Shown piece after piece: positions 43,627-50,856 of a DNA stretch of 64,000 nt. Position 1 is the stretch's first letter. The number at the start of each line of letters is the position of its first letter. The notes beneath the pieces are model-generated. The model worked only from the letters and a program-made list of their open reading frames with translations, did no database searches and had not been told where the DNA came from. A program made the translations under genes and the position numbers. The stretch is from Arenibacter hampyeongensis (lineage in GTDB: Bacteria > Bacteroidota > Bacteroidia > Flavobacteriales > Flavobacteriaceae), in NCBI RefSeq assembly GCF_002909255.1, contig NZ_PIOB01000011.1, positions 62,001 through 126,000 of the forward strand. Direction: 5' to 3'.

Positions 43627-45693
43627 ATGAAGAACTATATCTCTTCCATTTTTTTACTGTTTTCATTGACTTTATTTTCTCAAGAACTTGTTATAAAGGA
43701 GTCAATTTACAATCCTTCAAGCAATATCAATGATGGTGTTATAAAATTGGAGGTAGACGGTGGGACTCCTCCTTATCAGTTCAAATGGAGCAATCAAAAT
43801 ACCCCTCTAACCGCTAATCAAGCTATCAATTTAGTAGAAGGGTTGGCATATACGGTCACTATTACAGATTCAAACGGATTGAATGTGACCAAAGAGTACA
43901 AAGTTCCCACGCAGGCAATTACTGAATTTTTTAATGGAGTTATGACCCCAGCGGTAAGTGCTTTGGGGTCCGTTCTTTTCTGGGATCCCTTCGCTGCGAT
44001 CGGTATCTATGACCCAATAGCATACTCGGATGTGAAACGTATTGCGATTCCAGGATGGTCGCCGGAGTTGCAGGATAAATTTATTTTGGAACAATGGTTA
44101 AAATCTGAGGGGCAAAATGTAAAAAAGGGAGATCAAATTGCCATTATTTCTAAAAATGATGGAACCACCGAAACAATAATTTCGCCAGTAAATGGGAAAA
44201 TAAAGCATTTGGCCAAGGAAGGCGGAGTGATCTATAATTCGGAAAATCAGGAGCACGTAATAGAACAAGGAGCACATATTCTGGCTGAGATTAAATATGA
44301 TGAACCTGTAGTTATCACCCATCCCAATGGAGATCCACAACAAAAGGCAATTCCATTTATCGTAGTTTGGCTAGTTATCGGGGCAGCTTTCTTTACCTTG
44401 AGAATGGGCTTTATAAATATTAGGGGCTTCAGGCATTCCCTTGACCTGGCCAGAGGAAAGTACGATGACCCGGATGCTCCAGGTCAAGTAACCCATTTTC
44501 AAGCATTGGCAACTGCAGTATCGGGAACGGTCGGACTCGGGAATATAGCTGGTGTAGGTGTAGCAGTTTCCCTTGGAGGTGCAGGTGCAACATTTTGGAT
44601 GATCGTCTGTGGGTTATTGGGCATGTCCTCCAAATTTGTGGAATGTACTTTGGGGGTTAAATACCGTAATATCCTTCCGGATGGACGAGTTTTCGGAGGC
44701 CCAATGAATTATTTGCGTTACGGTTTGGAGAAAAGAAATTTAAAAGGCTTTGGTAAAGTTCTTGCCGGGCTCTTCGCTGTATTGGCAGTAGGTGCTTCTT
44801 TTGGAGGCGGAAATATGTTTCAGGCCAATCAATCTTTTGAACAGCTTTCAGGACAATTCCCTGCATTGCAGGGCAATGGATTCTGGTTCGGAATTATTAC
44901 GGCGATACTTGTTGGGGTAGTAATTATTGGAGGTATTAATAGTATTGCCAATGTTACCGGGAGGGTGGTGCCCATTATGGCTTCCATCTATATTCTGGCT
45001 GCCTTAACGGTAATCATAATGAATATTGAAAATATTGGACCTGCTTTTGCCGCTATCGTTGATGGTGCCTTTAGTCCAAGTGCACTTAAAGGTGGTATTA
45101 TAGGCGTTCTGATTGTTGGTTTTCAACGGGCTGCATTCTCCAATGAAGCCGGAGTAGGTTCTGCCGCAATTGCGCATAGTACGGCGAAGACCAATCATCC
45201 ACCCTCGGAAGGCTTTGTTGCGCTTTTGGAACCCTTTATTGATACAGTTGTGGTGTGTACCTTAACTGCATTGGTATTGATCTTTACCGGTATGCACGAA
45301 GTGGAGGGGATGGCAGGTGCCCAATTAACTTCGGATGCATTTGGAAGTGTTCTTTCGTGGTTCCCATATGTTTTGGCCTTGGCTGTGTTCCTTTTTGCTT
45401 TTTCTACTATGATTTCCTGGTCTTATTATGGGATGCGGGCATGGACCTATCTTTTCGGAAAAAGTAAAAAAGTTGAATTCGTTTATAAGATGCTTTTCTT
45501 AGTTTTCGTTGTAATAGGTGCATCCGTGAGCTTGGGAGCGGTATTGGATTTCTCCGATATGATGATTTTGGCCATGTCATTCCCTAATATTATTGGACTT
45601 TATTTGATGTCCGGTGAGGTGAAAAGAGATCTTGATGATTATTTAGTGAAGCTGAAGGCAAATTTGCTTTATAAAAAAAAGGAAGAAGCATAG
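43627..45693 (+). CDS. Alanine/cation symporter (AGCS) with extracytoplasmic domains
   Basis: A 688-residue sodium/alanine symporter-family protein with unusual additions. It starts with a signal peptide (about 1-19, ending LFSQ). Residues about 30-93 match a SprB-type repeat ([20 protein letters not shown], then [13 protein letters not shown]). The first transporter helix appears at about 97-122. A barrel-like segment (about 138-225) resembles a lipoyl/biotinyl hammerhead ([34 protein letters not shown]) but lacks a canonical modified-Lys motif. The AGCS core starts near 242 and contains [45 protein letters not shown] and several more helices. AGCS proteins import small amino acids with Na+. 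The accessory domains should face the periplasm; their job is unknown. Confidence 0.88.
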   Translation: MKNYISSIFLLFSLTLFSQELVIKESIYNPSSNINDGVIKLEVDGGTPPYQFKWSNQNTPLTANQAINLVEGLAYTVTITDSNGLNVTKEYKVPTQAITEFFNGVMTPAVSALGSVLFWDPFAAIGIYDPIAYSDVKRIAIPGWSPELQDKFILEQWLKSEGQNVKKGDQIAIISKNDGTTETIISPVNGKIKHLAKEGGVIYNSENQEHVIEQGAHILAEIKYDEPVVITHPNGDPQQKAIPFIVVWLVIGAAFFTLRMGFINIRGFRHSLDLARGKYDDPDAPGQVTHFQALATAVSGTVGLGNIAGVGVAVSLGGAGATFWMIVCGLLGMSSKFVECTLGVKYRNILPDGRVFGGPMNYLRYGLEKRNLKGFGKVLAGLFAVLAVGASFGGGNMFQANQSFEQLSGQFPALQGNGFWFGIITAILVGVVIIGGINSIANVTGRVVPIMASIYILAALTVIIMNIENIGPAFAAIVDGAFSPSALKGGIIGVLIVGFQRAAFSNEAGVGSAAIAHSTAKTNHPPSEGFVALLEPFIDTVVVCTLTALVLIFTGMHEVEGMAGAQLTSDAFGSVLSWFPYVLALAVFLFAFSTMISWSYYGMRAWTYLFGKSKKVEFVYKMLFLVFVVIGASVSLGAVLDFSDMMILAMSFPNIIGLYLMSGEVKRDLDDYLVKLKANLLYKKKEEA

Positions 45694-45718
45694 GTAGATT
45701 TTAAAACAATAAACTTCA

Positions 45719-45771
45719 ATCCCACTTTAAGTTCCAAGTACAGGAACGAAGTGGGATTTTATTTTTGTTGC
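45719..45771 (+). pseudogene. Duplicated 5' gene fragment that forms a terminator
   Basis: These 53 bases match 46402-46454, inside the start of the helix-hairpin-helix gene, at about 46 positions, and translate to the same SHFKF..QERSGI motif. Here there is no usable start or continuing gene, so it is a remnant. The copy folds into a strong two-part hairpin (ATCCCACTT/AAGTGGGAT with inner GTTCC/GGAAC) followed by TTTTATTTTT. It lies 25 bases after the symporter stop, where it should work as the symporter's terminator. Confidence 0.6.
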
Positions 45772-46222
45772 AACGGATTGGGCACTGGATTTTTTTTGAG
45801 GTAAGCTTTTTCACTTTGATGTATGATTGATGACATGCTGCAGTGAAAGCCAATTCTGATTTAGATTTTGGTGACCTTTAGCGTATAAGTATTTTATTCT
45901 CCACTCTTGTAACAGCGGCCCTGTCCATCAAATACTTGATTGGAAATACAGGTGGGATAATGTAAATGGCAATTTTAAAATAACTTCCAATGAATAGTAG
46001 TATATGGGTTTGTCGAAATATTTCGTTTCGGTATTTCAGACCGCGGTTTTGAAAATAGTACTAAAGAATGGACCAAGGGAAGTAATTGCCGAAAGGGTTT
46101 ATTTTCAATAAGGTTTTTAAAAGAATATTATTAGGTTCTTGTTCTTGGAGTTGCTTGAATTTATTTCAATTTTAGTATATTTAGCTTGTTAACATACGCA
46201 GACGGGAAGGGAGGGCTATATT
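45772..46222. other. Gap without a supported gene
   Basis: Between the gene-fragment hairpin and the small membrane protein gene I see no complete gene. The minus strand is open for 60 codons (45878-46060) with a hydrophobic, protein-like composition but no start codon, so it may be a decayed gene or chance. A TTG at about 46152 and TATATTTA at about 46174 could form a weak promoter for the downstream genes. Confidence 0.5.
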
Positions 46223-46369
46223 ATGAATTCAGCAGCTTTGATTATTATGCTTTTGGTGCAGGGAGTTATAATTTCCTTTGTGGCCTATTTTTTTTATAGA
46301 GTATTGAACATGCCGCCAAAACCGGAACCGGACTCCAATTCGGATAATGATGAGGTGTTGATTGGGTAA
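46223..46369 (+). CDS. 48-residue single-helix membrane protein
   Basis: This short gene encodes MNSAALIIMLLVQGVIISF followed by VAYFFYRVLNMPPKPEP and an acidic tail. It has one membrane helix at about 4-24, a short basic turn, and a Pro/Asp-rich soluble end. Bacteroidota transporters often have such tiny companion subunits next to the transporter gene, and the symporter gene is nearby, but a terminator-like hairpin separates them. It ends 12 bases before the helix-hairpin-helix gene. An AGGGAGGG stretch about 8 bases before the ATG may aid translation. No family name is known to me. Confidence 0.6.
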   Translation: MNSAALIIMLLVQGVIISFVAYFFYRVLNMPPKPEPDSNSDNDEVLIG

Positions 46370-46381
46370 AAATATTGAGTC

Positions 46382-47302
46382 GTGAACAGAAATTCGTTAA
46401 GATCCCACTTTAAGTTCAATAAACAGGAACGAAGTGGGATTTTCTTTTTGCTACTTTTCATAGTTGTTTTTCAAGTACTCTATTTTGTGGGCAAGTCCTA
46501 TACTGCATCTGAAAAAGGCAATTCCTTCGTTGTTGATGAGGAATACCAGGCAAAATTGGACGCACTTAAAGGTGAAAGTCAAAACAAGGATTCAATCTTT
46601 TTGTACCCATTCAATCCCAATTTTATATCCGATTATAAGGGCTATACTCTAGGAATGTCTACTAAGGAAATAGATCGTTTACATGACTTTAGAGCCAAGG
46701 ACCAATATGTTAATTCCGCCAAAGAATTTCAGAAGGTAACTTTGGTTTCAGATTCAATGTTGGAAAGCTTATCTCCTTATTTTAAGTTTCCAGCATGGAC
46801 AAGTGAGGGCAAAAGCCAGTCCAAAGTAGGAGGTAAGTCGGCACATCTAAGTAATTCGCAAATCTTTCCAATCGAAGGGAAAAGGGTCTCCGCCAATAAT
46901 GTTACGATCAAAGACCTCAACAAAGCCACTGCGGAGGATTTAAAGTCGATTAACGGAATTGGGGATGTTTTGTCCCGGAGGATTGTGAAATTTAGAGATT
47001 TGTTGGGAGGGTTTGTGGTCGAAAAACAATTGCTTCACGTCTATGGCCTGGAGCAAGAGGTGGTATCAAGAATTCTAGGGCGATTTAAAATTTTGGAAAG
47101 TCCATCCATATCCAAAATCAATATTAACCAAGCATCCCCATATGATCTTGCAAAATTGGTTTATATAAAATATGCCCTTGCAATAAGAATTGTAGCCTAT
47201 AGGGAGAAGAATGGGAGAATTAAGTCATTTGATGAGTTAATGGAAATCGAAGATTTCCCCAAGGAAAAATTAGATATAATTGAGTTATATTTGCAATTAT
47301 AA
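46382..47302 (+). CDS. Helix-hairpin-helix (ComEA-like) membrane protein
   Basis: A 306-residue protein that begins with GTG (a TGA lies two codons upstream in frame). The N-terminus SHFKFNKQERSGIFFLLLFIVVFQVLYFV contains one membrane helix (about 18-36). Helix-hairpin-helix DNA-binding motifs follow in two blocks: NKATAEDLKSINGIGDVLSRRIVKFRDLLGGF (about 180-212) and NINQASPYDLAKLVYI with ALAIRIVAYREKNGRIKS. This layout is known from ComEA-like DNA-uptake proteins, but Bacteroidota members are uncharacterised. The first 25 codons contain a terminator-like hairpin duplicated at 45719. Confidence 0.82.
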   Translation: MNRNSLRSHFKFNKQERSGIFFLLLFIVVFQVLYFVGKSYTASEKGNSFVVDEEYQAKLDALKGESQNKDSIFLYPFNPNFISDYKGYTLGMSTKEIDRLHDFRAKDQYVNSAKEFQKVTLVSDSMLESLSPYFKFPAWTSEGKSQSKVGGKSAHLSNSQIFPIEGKRVSANNVTIKDLNKATAEDLKSINGIGDVLSRRIVKFRDLLGGFVVEKQLLHVYGLEQEVVSRILGRFKILESPSISKININQASPYDLAKLVYIKYALAIRIVAYREKNGRIKSFDELMEIEDFPKEKLDIIELYLQL

Positions 47303-47341
47303 ACAAAATTGCTAAAAATGGTTATTAATTCCCCTTCAACA

Positions 47342-48481
47342 ATGAGTTTTGATTATTCCGAAACCCAGCAAATGGTCGCGGCTTCCGCCAAGGAGTTTGC
47401 CGAACAATATATTAGACCTTTTATAATGGAATGGGATGAGGCGCAGATTTTCCCAATTGAAGTTTTTAAAAAGGCTGGAGAAATGGGTTTTATGGGGGTT
47501 TTGGTGCCCGAGGAACTAGGTGGATCTGGTTTGGGCTACCACGAATATATAGCTATTCTAGAGGAGATTTCCAAGGTGGACCCCTCCATTGGTCTGTCTG
47601 TTGCGGCACATAATTCCTTGTGTACCAACCATATTCTCACCTTTGGAAATGAAGAACAAAAGAAAAAATGGATTCCAAAATTGGCCACTGCGGAATGGAT
47701 CGGTGCGTGGGGCCTAACGGAGCACAATACTGGGTCCGATGCTGGAGGTATGAGTACCACGGCGGTTAAGGAAGGTGACTCCTGGGTGTTAAACGGTGCA
47801 AAAAATTTTATTACCCATGGGAAGAGTGGGGATATTGCAGTAGTGATTGTAAGGACGGGAGAGAAAGGGGATAGTCATGGTATGACAGCCTTTGTGGTAG
47901 AAAAGGGAACTCCTGGATTTACCAGTGGGAAGAAAGAAAATAAATTGGGGATGAGGGCCAGTGAAACTGCCGAATTGGTCTTTGATAACTGTAAAATTCC
48001 CGATGCCAATAGATTGGGAGGTGTAGGTGAAGGGTTTGTGCAATCCATGAAAACCTTGGATGGAGGAAGAATTTCCATTGGAGCGTTGTCTCTGGGTATT
48101 GCCAAGGGAGCTTATGAAGCAGCCTTAAAATATTCTAAGGAGAGGGTGCAGTTTGGAAAGCCTATTAGTCAATTTCAAGGTATTTCCTTTAAGCTGGCCG
48201 ATATGGCCACGGAAATTGAGGCTTCGGAATTGTTGCTCCACAAGGCTGCCTTCCTTAAAAATGAAGGTCGTAACGTCACCAAAATGGGTGCTATGGCCAA
48301 AATGTTTGCCTCTGAGGTCTGTGTTAAAGTGGCAAATGAAGCGGTTCAAATTCACGGTGGATATGGGTATACAAAGGATTTTCCGGTAGAGAAATTTTAC
48401 AGGGACGCTAAGCTCTGTACTATTGGGGAAGGCACGACTGAGATTCAAAAAGTGGTAATTGCCAGAAAAATTTTAAAATAA
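47342..48481 (+). CDS. Acyl-CoA dehydrogenase
   Basis: A 379-residue FAD flavoenzyme that oxidises acyl-CoA to the trans-2-enoyl form. I start at the ATG at 47342 (MSFDYSETQQMV); an upstream in-frame ATG at 47318 would add 8 residues. Visible motifs are the FAD-binding AWGLTEHNTGSDAGGMSTTA, the signature ALKYSKERVQFGKPI, and the C-terminal GEGTTEIQKVVIARKIL, which holds a candidate catalytic Glu. The short-chain/butyryl-type length is usual. No electron-transfer flavoprotein gene is adjacent, so the exact substrate is open. Confidence 0.92.
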   Translation: MSFDYSETQQMVAASAKEFAEQYIRPFIMEWDEAQIFPIEVFKKAGEMGFMGVLVPEELGGSGLGYHEYIAILEEISKVDPSIGLSVAAHNSLCTNHILTFGNEEQKKKWIPKLATAEWIGAWGLTEHNTGSDAGGMSTTAVKEGDSWVLNGAKNFITHGKSGDIAVVIVRTGEKGDSHGMTAFVVEKGTPGFTSGKKENKLGMRASETAELVFDNCKIPDANRLGGVGEGFVQSMKTLDGGRISIGALSLGIAKGAYEAALKYSKERVQFGKPISQFQGISFKLADMATEIEASELLLHKAAFLKNEGRNVTKMGAMAKMFASEVCVKVANEAVQIHGGYGYTKDFPVEKFYRDAKLCTIGEGTTEIQKVVIARKILK

Positions 48482-48484
48482 ATA

Positions 48485-48514
48485 TTTGTAATTCATTTTT
48501 AAGGTATATATTTG
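48485..48514 (+). promoter_or_regulatory. rpsU promoter
   Basis: TTTG (48485-48488) and TATATTTG (48507-48514) are 18 bases apart, a textbook Bacteroidota promoter. It starts right after the acyl-CoA dehydrogenase stop and would give a leader of about 31 bases. Confidence 0.75.
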
Positions 48515-48533
48515 CAGCCTTAATCACAAAAGA

Positions 48534-48542
48534 GAGGAGGTT
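48534..48542 (+). promoter_or_regulatory. Canonical Shine-Dalgarno sequence of rpsU
   Basis: GAGGAGGTT lies 7 bases before the rpsU ATG at 48550 and decides that start over an in-frame TTG at 48544. It is the only full Shine-Dalgarno seen in the window; neighbours such as tuf and rplK have A-rich leaders instead. Confidence 0.85.
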
Positions 48543-48549
48543 ATTGCCC

Positions 48550-48744
48550 ATGCTAATAATACCAATAAAAGAAGGAGAAAACATCGATAGAGCTTTAAAG
48601 CGTTTCAAACGTAAGTTCGATAAGACAGGTACAATGAGACAGTTGAGAAAACGTCAACAGTTTACAAAACCATCTGTAGAGAACAGAGCGAAGATTCAGA
48701 AAGCTCAGTATATTCAAGGTCTAAGGGATAAGGAAGAAATTTAA
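48550..48744 (+). CDS. rpsU: 30S ribosomal protein S21
   Basis: A 64-residue basic ribosomal protein (MLIIPIKEGENIDRALKRFKRKF and a C-terminal helix ending LRDKEEI). In Bacteroidota bS21 helps to hide the anti-Shine-Dalgarno end of 16S rRNA, which explains why most genes here lack such sequences. Its own gene carries a perfect one, which fits published models of bS21 autoregulation in this phylum. It has its own promoter and is followed by a strong terminator, so it is monocistronic. Confidence 0.95.
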   Translation: MLIIPIKEGENIDRALKRFKRKFDKTGTMRQLRKRQQFTKPSVENRAKIQKAQYIQGLRDKEEI

Positions 48745-48770
48745 TCCCCATTGAATTTATATCAGAATAA

Positions 48771-48801
48771 AAAGTTCCACATATTGTGGGACTTTTTTTT
48801 T
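48771..48801 (+). terminator. Terminator after rpsU
   Basis: AAAGTTCCACA-TAT-TGTGGGACTTT is a perfect 11-base stem with a run of T continuing after it. It separates rpsU from xerC. Confidence 0.85.
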
Positions 48802-48843
48802 GTGCCATATGCTATTGGGTGTTATCTTTTGTAACTTTGGGAT

Positions 48844-49734
48844 ATGGCCATCAAATCATTTATTTCCTATTTATCATTGGAGAAAAACTATTCTCCGCAT
48901 ACTACCAAGGCTTACCGGAACGATTTAATTGAATTTCAGAACTTTTGTATACAGCAGTTTAATATTGATGACATTGACCAGGTATCCTATAGCTTAATTA
49001 GGAGTTGGGTGGTTTCTTTAGTGGAGACCGGGGTGTCACATAGGTCTGTAAATCGTAAAATAGCTTCCCTAAAAGCATATTACAAGTTTTTGTTGGGTCT
49101 TGGAATTTTATCTATTAATCCCCTTGCGAAACATAAGGCACTAAAGACTGCAAAAAAAATTGAGATTCCTTTTTCAGAGGGGGAAATGGAAGATGTACTT
49201 TTCCAAATTCCGTTCCAGGACAATTTTGAGGGTAGACGCGATATATTAATCATCGAATTATTATATACAACTGGGATAAGGCGGGCCGAGTTAATCGGAC
49301 TTAAAGTTAAAGATGTTGATTATCATGCAATGACGATCAAGGTTTTGGGTAAACGCAACAAGGAAAGAATCATTCCCTTGTTGGAAGGAACCAAGGATTT
49401 ATTTTTGAAATATAATCTCGAACGAAATGCGTTGGAGAAAATCGAGGATGAAGCATTTATTTTTCTCTCGGCCAAAGGCAATAAAATGTATGAAACGCTT
49501 GTTTATAGAATTATAAATAAGTATTTTAGTTTAGTGTCGGCCAAGGTAAAAAAGAGTCCGCATATTATACGACACACCTTTGCCACGCATTTGTTAAATA
49601 AGGGTGCGGATTTAAATTCTGTAAAGGAATTATTAGGGCATTCAAGTTTGGCATCAACACAAGTATACACACATAATAGTATTGCGGAATTAAAAAAAGT
49701 ACATTTCTTGGCGCATCCTAGAAACAAGAAATAG
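48844..49734 (+). CDS. xerC: Tyrosine recombinase XerC-like
   Basis: A 296-residue tyrosine recombinase with a SAM-like N-terminal core-binding domain (about 1-85) and a catalytic domain. The catalytic residues are visible: Arg about 146 (TGIRRAEL), Lys about 170 (VLGKRNKER), His-Arg about 240 and 243 (SPHIIRHTFATHLL), His about 266 (LLGHSSLASTQVYTH), and nucleophile Tyr about 275. XerC and XerD resolve chromosome dimers at dif. The place between rpsU and hpf is conserved in flavobacteria, so it is a housekeeping Xer and not a mobile-element integrase. Choosing XerC over XerD is by gene order and memory, not by proof. Confidence 0.88.
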   Translation: MAIKSFISYLSLEKNYSPHTTKAYRNDLIEFQNFCIQQFNIDDIDQVSYSLIRSWVVSLVETGVSHRSVNRKIASLKAYYKFLLGLGILSINPLAKHKALKTAKKIEIPFSEGEMEDVLFQIPFQDNFEGRRDILIIELLYTTGIRRAELIGLKVKDVDYHAMTIKVLGKRNKERIIPLLEGTKDLFLKYNLERNALEKIEDEAFIFLSAKGNKMYETLVYRIINKYFSLVSAKVKKSPHIIRHTFATHLLNKGADLNSVKELLGHSSLASTQVYTHNSIAELKKVHFLAHPRNKK

Positions 49735-49780
49735 TGCTCTTGTTGTATTGGATTGTTTAACTCTATTAAAACTACATTCT

Positions 49781-50083
49781 ATGAAAGTAAATGCACAATC
49801 GGTGAATTTCACTGCAGACGGAAAGCTTATTGATTTTATTCAGACAAGGTTGAATAAAATGGAACTGTTTTATGATAAAGTAATTAGTTCCGATGTTTAT
49901 CTTAAGGTTGAAAACACAAGTGCCAAGGAGAATAAAATTGTGGAAATCAAGGTACTGGTTCCAAAAGATAAGTTCGTAGTTAAAAAACAATGTAAGTCAT
50001 TTGAAGAGGCCATCGATACGGCTTGTAGTTCGCTGGAAAGAAAGTTGGTTAAGCGAAAAGAAAAAATAAGATTAAATGCATAA
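49781..50083 (+). CDS. hpf: Ribosome hibernation-promoting factor, short form
   Basis: A 100-residue HPF/RaiA-family protein starting at the ATG at 49781 (MKVNAQSVNFTADGKLIDFIQ). It has the typical beta-alpha-beta-beta-beta-alpha pattern, with the final basic helix SFEEAIDTACSSLERKLVKRKEKI. It lacks the C-terminal dimerisation domain of long HPF. Family knowledge: it inactivates 70S ribosomes in stationary phase. It lies between xerC and the tRNA operon. Confidence 0.9.
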   Translation: MKVNAQSVNFTADGKLIDFIQTRLNKMELFYDKVISSDVYLKVENTSAKENKIVEIKVLVPKDKFVVKKQCKSFEEAIDTACSSLERKLVKRKEKIRLNA

Positions 50084-50102
50084 AAAATTTATCAAAAAAA
50101 GT

Positions 50103-50132
50103 TTTGATTAAATAAATAAATATCTACATTTG
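50103..50132 (+). promoter_or_regulatory. Promoter of the tRNA-tuf operon
   Basis: TTTG (50103-50106) and TACATTTG (50125-50132) are 18 bases apart, a full Bacteroidota promoter match. The predicted transcript start (about 50137) falls inside the 5' arm of the following terminator-like hairpin. Confidence 0.75.
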
Positions 50133-50133
50133 C

Positions 50134-50162
50134 AGTCCGTTAGAAATAGCGGACTTTTTTTT
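50134..50162 (+). terminator. Terminator-like hairpin between hpf and tRNA-Thr
   Basis: AGTCCGTTA and TAGCGGACT form a 9-base stem (one G-T pair) around a GAAA tetraloop, followed by eight T. It can terminate transcripts coming from hpf. Because the tRNA promoter overlaps its 5' arm, new tRNA transcripts would contain only part of the stem. Confidence 0.7.
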
Positions 50163-50181
50163 AACGAAAAAAGTAATAAAA

Positions 50182-50255
50182 GCCGATGTAGCTCAGCTGG
50201 CTAGAGCAGCTGATTTGTAATCAGCAGGTCGTGGGTTCGAGTCCCTCTATCGGCT
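50182..50255 (+). tRNA. tRNA-Thr (TGT)
   Basis: A 74-base cloverleaf: acceptor GCCGATG pairs with TATCGGC (one G-T), anticodon loop TTTGTAA with anticodon TGT, T-arm GGGTTCGAGTCCC, discriminator T. CCA is not encoded. It is the first gene of the tRNA-Thr/Tyr/Gly/Thr-tuf series. Confidence 0.95.
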
Positions 50256-50306
50256 CGGAAAAAGAAAGAAAATTTAAGTTTTCTTAAGTTCTTTAAAATA
50301 TGGTTT

Positions 50307-50388
<82 letters not shown>

Positions 50389-50479
50389 CAAAAGGCTTTG
50401 ATTGGTCTTTGTATGAAAATACAGAAAGTTTTTTTTGAAATAATGAAATTAATTTTTAGGTTTGCCTAAAAATTACAAT

Positions 50480-50552
50480 GCGGGAGTAGCTCAGTTGGTA
50501 GAGCGTCAGCCTTCCAAGCTGAATGTCGCCGGTTCGAACCCGGTCTCCCGCT
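50480..50552 (+). tRNA. tRNA-Gly (TCC)
   Basis: A 73-base cloverleaf: acceptor GCGGGAG pairs with CTCCCGC, anticodon loop CTTCCAA with anticodon TCC, T-arm CCGGTTCGAACCCGG, discriminator T. Confidence 0.95.
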
Positions 50553-50632
50553 CAAGATTTTAAAAGCAAAAGCTCCTTTGATGGGGCTTTGCGCAATTAA
50601 AATTAAATGGACGAGAATTTGGTATCCTGTCC

Positions 50633-50667
50633 AGAGCGACGCCGAGGGTAAACTTCGTCAACGCTCT
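50633..50667. repeat. Structured spacer in the tRNA operon
   Basis: Within the 178-base spacer between tRNA-Gly and the second tRNA-Thr, AGAGCG and CGCTCT pair around a GC-richer loop, unlike the AT-rich surroundings. A second stem (GCAAAAGCTCC/GGGGCTTTGC) lies at 50566-50592. The first element resembles dispersed intergenic repeats with a GAGCG..GCCGAGGG core. They may be processing signals or a repeat insertion; no gene is visible here. Confidence 0.4.
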
Positions 50668-50730
50668 TAAACTTTGAGTATAGGGTTATAGTTTTAAATT
50701 GGGCCTAGCTCAATTGTTAAAATTAAAGAT

Positions 50731-50802
50731 GCCGGTGTAGCTCAGGGGTAGAGCGTTTCCTTGGTAAGGAAGAGGTCATGAGTTCAAATCTCATCATTGG
50801 CT
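50731..50802 (+). tRNA. tRNA-Thr (GGT)
   Basis: A 72-base cloverleaf: acceptor GCCGGTG pairs with CATTGGC (two G-T pairs), anticodon loop TTGGTAA with anticodon GGT, T-arm GAGTTCAAATCTC, discriminator T. It lies 54 bases before tuf. Confidence 0.93.
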
Positions 50803-50856
50803 CAATTAAGGCATTATTTGTACACTAATATAAACTAAGAATTAAAATTAACAAAC

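Noticed and set aside
44100..44310. Reading the symporter barrel insert as a genuine biotin or lipoyl carrier
   Set aside because: The expected EAMKM or DKA-type lysine hairpin is absent (KNDGTTET is found), so modification by BirA is not supported.
45680..45720. Frameshift or fusion joining the symporter to the small membrane protein downstream
   Set aside because: The symporter has a normal C-terminus, and a strong hairpin plus about 500 bases separate the genes.
49503..49727. Cysteine-rich frame antisense to xerC
   Set aside because: It is a shadow of the well-supported recombinase coding sequence.
48844..49734. Possibility that the tyrosine recombinase is a phage or element integrase
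   Set aside because: It sits in a conserved rpsU-xerC-hpf-tRNA context, with no attachment-site duplication of the nearby tRNA genes and no mobile-element genes around it.
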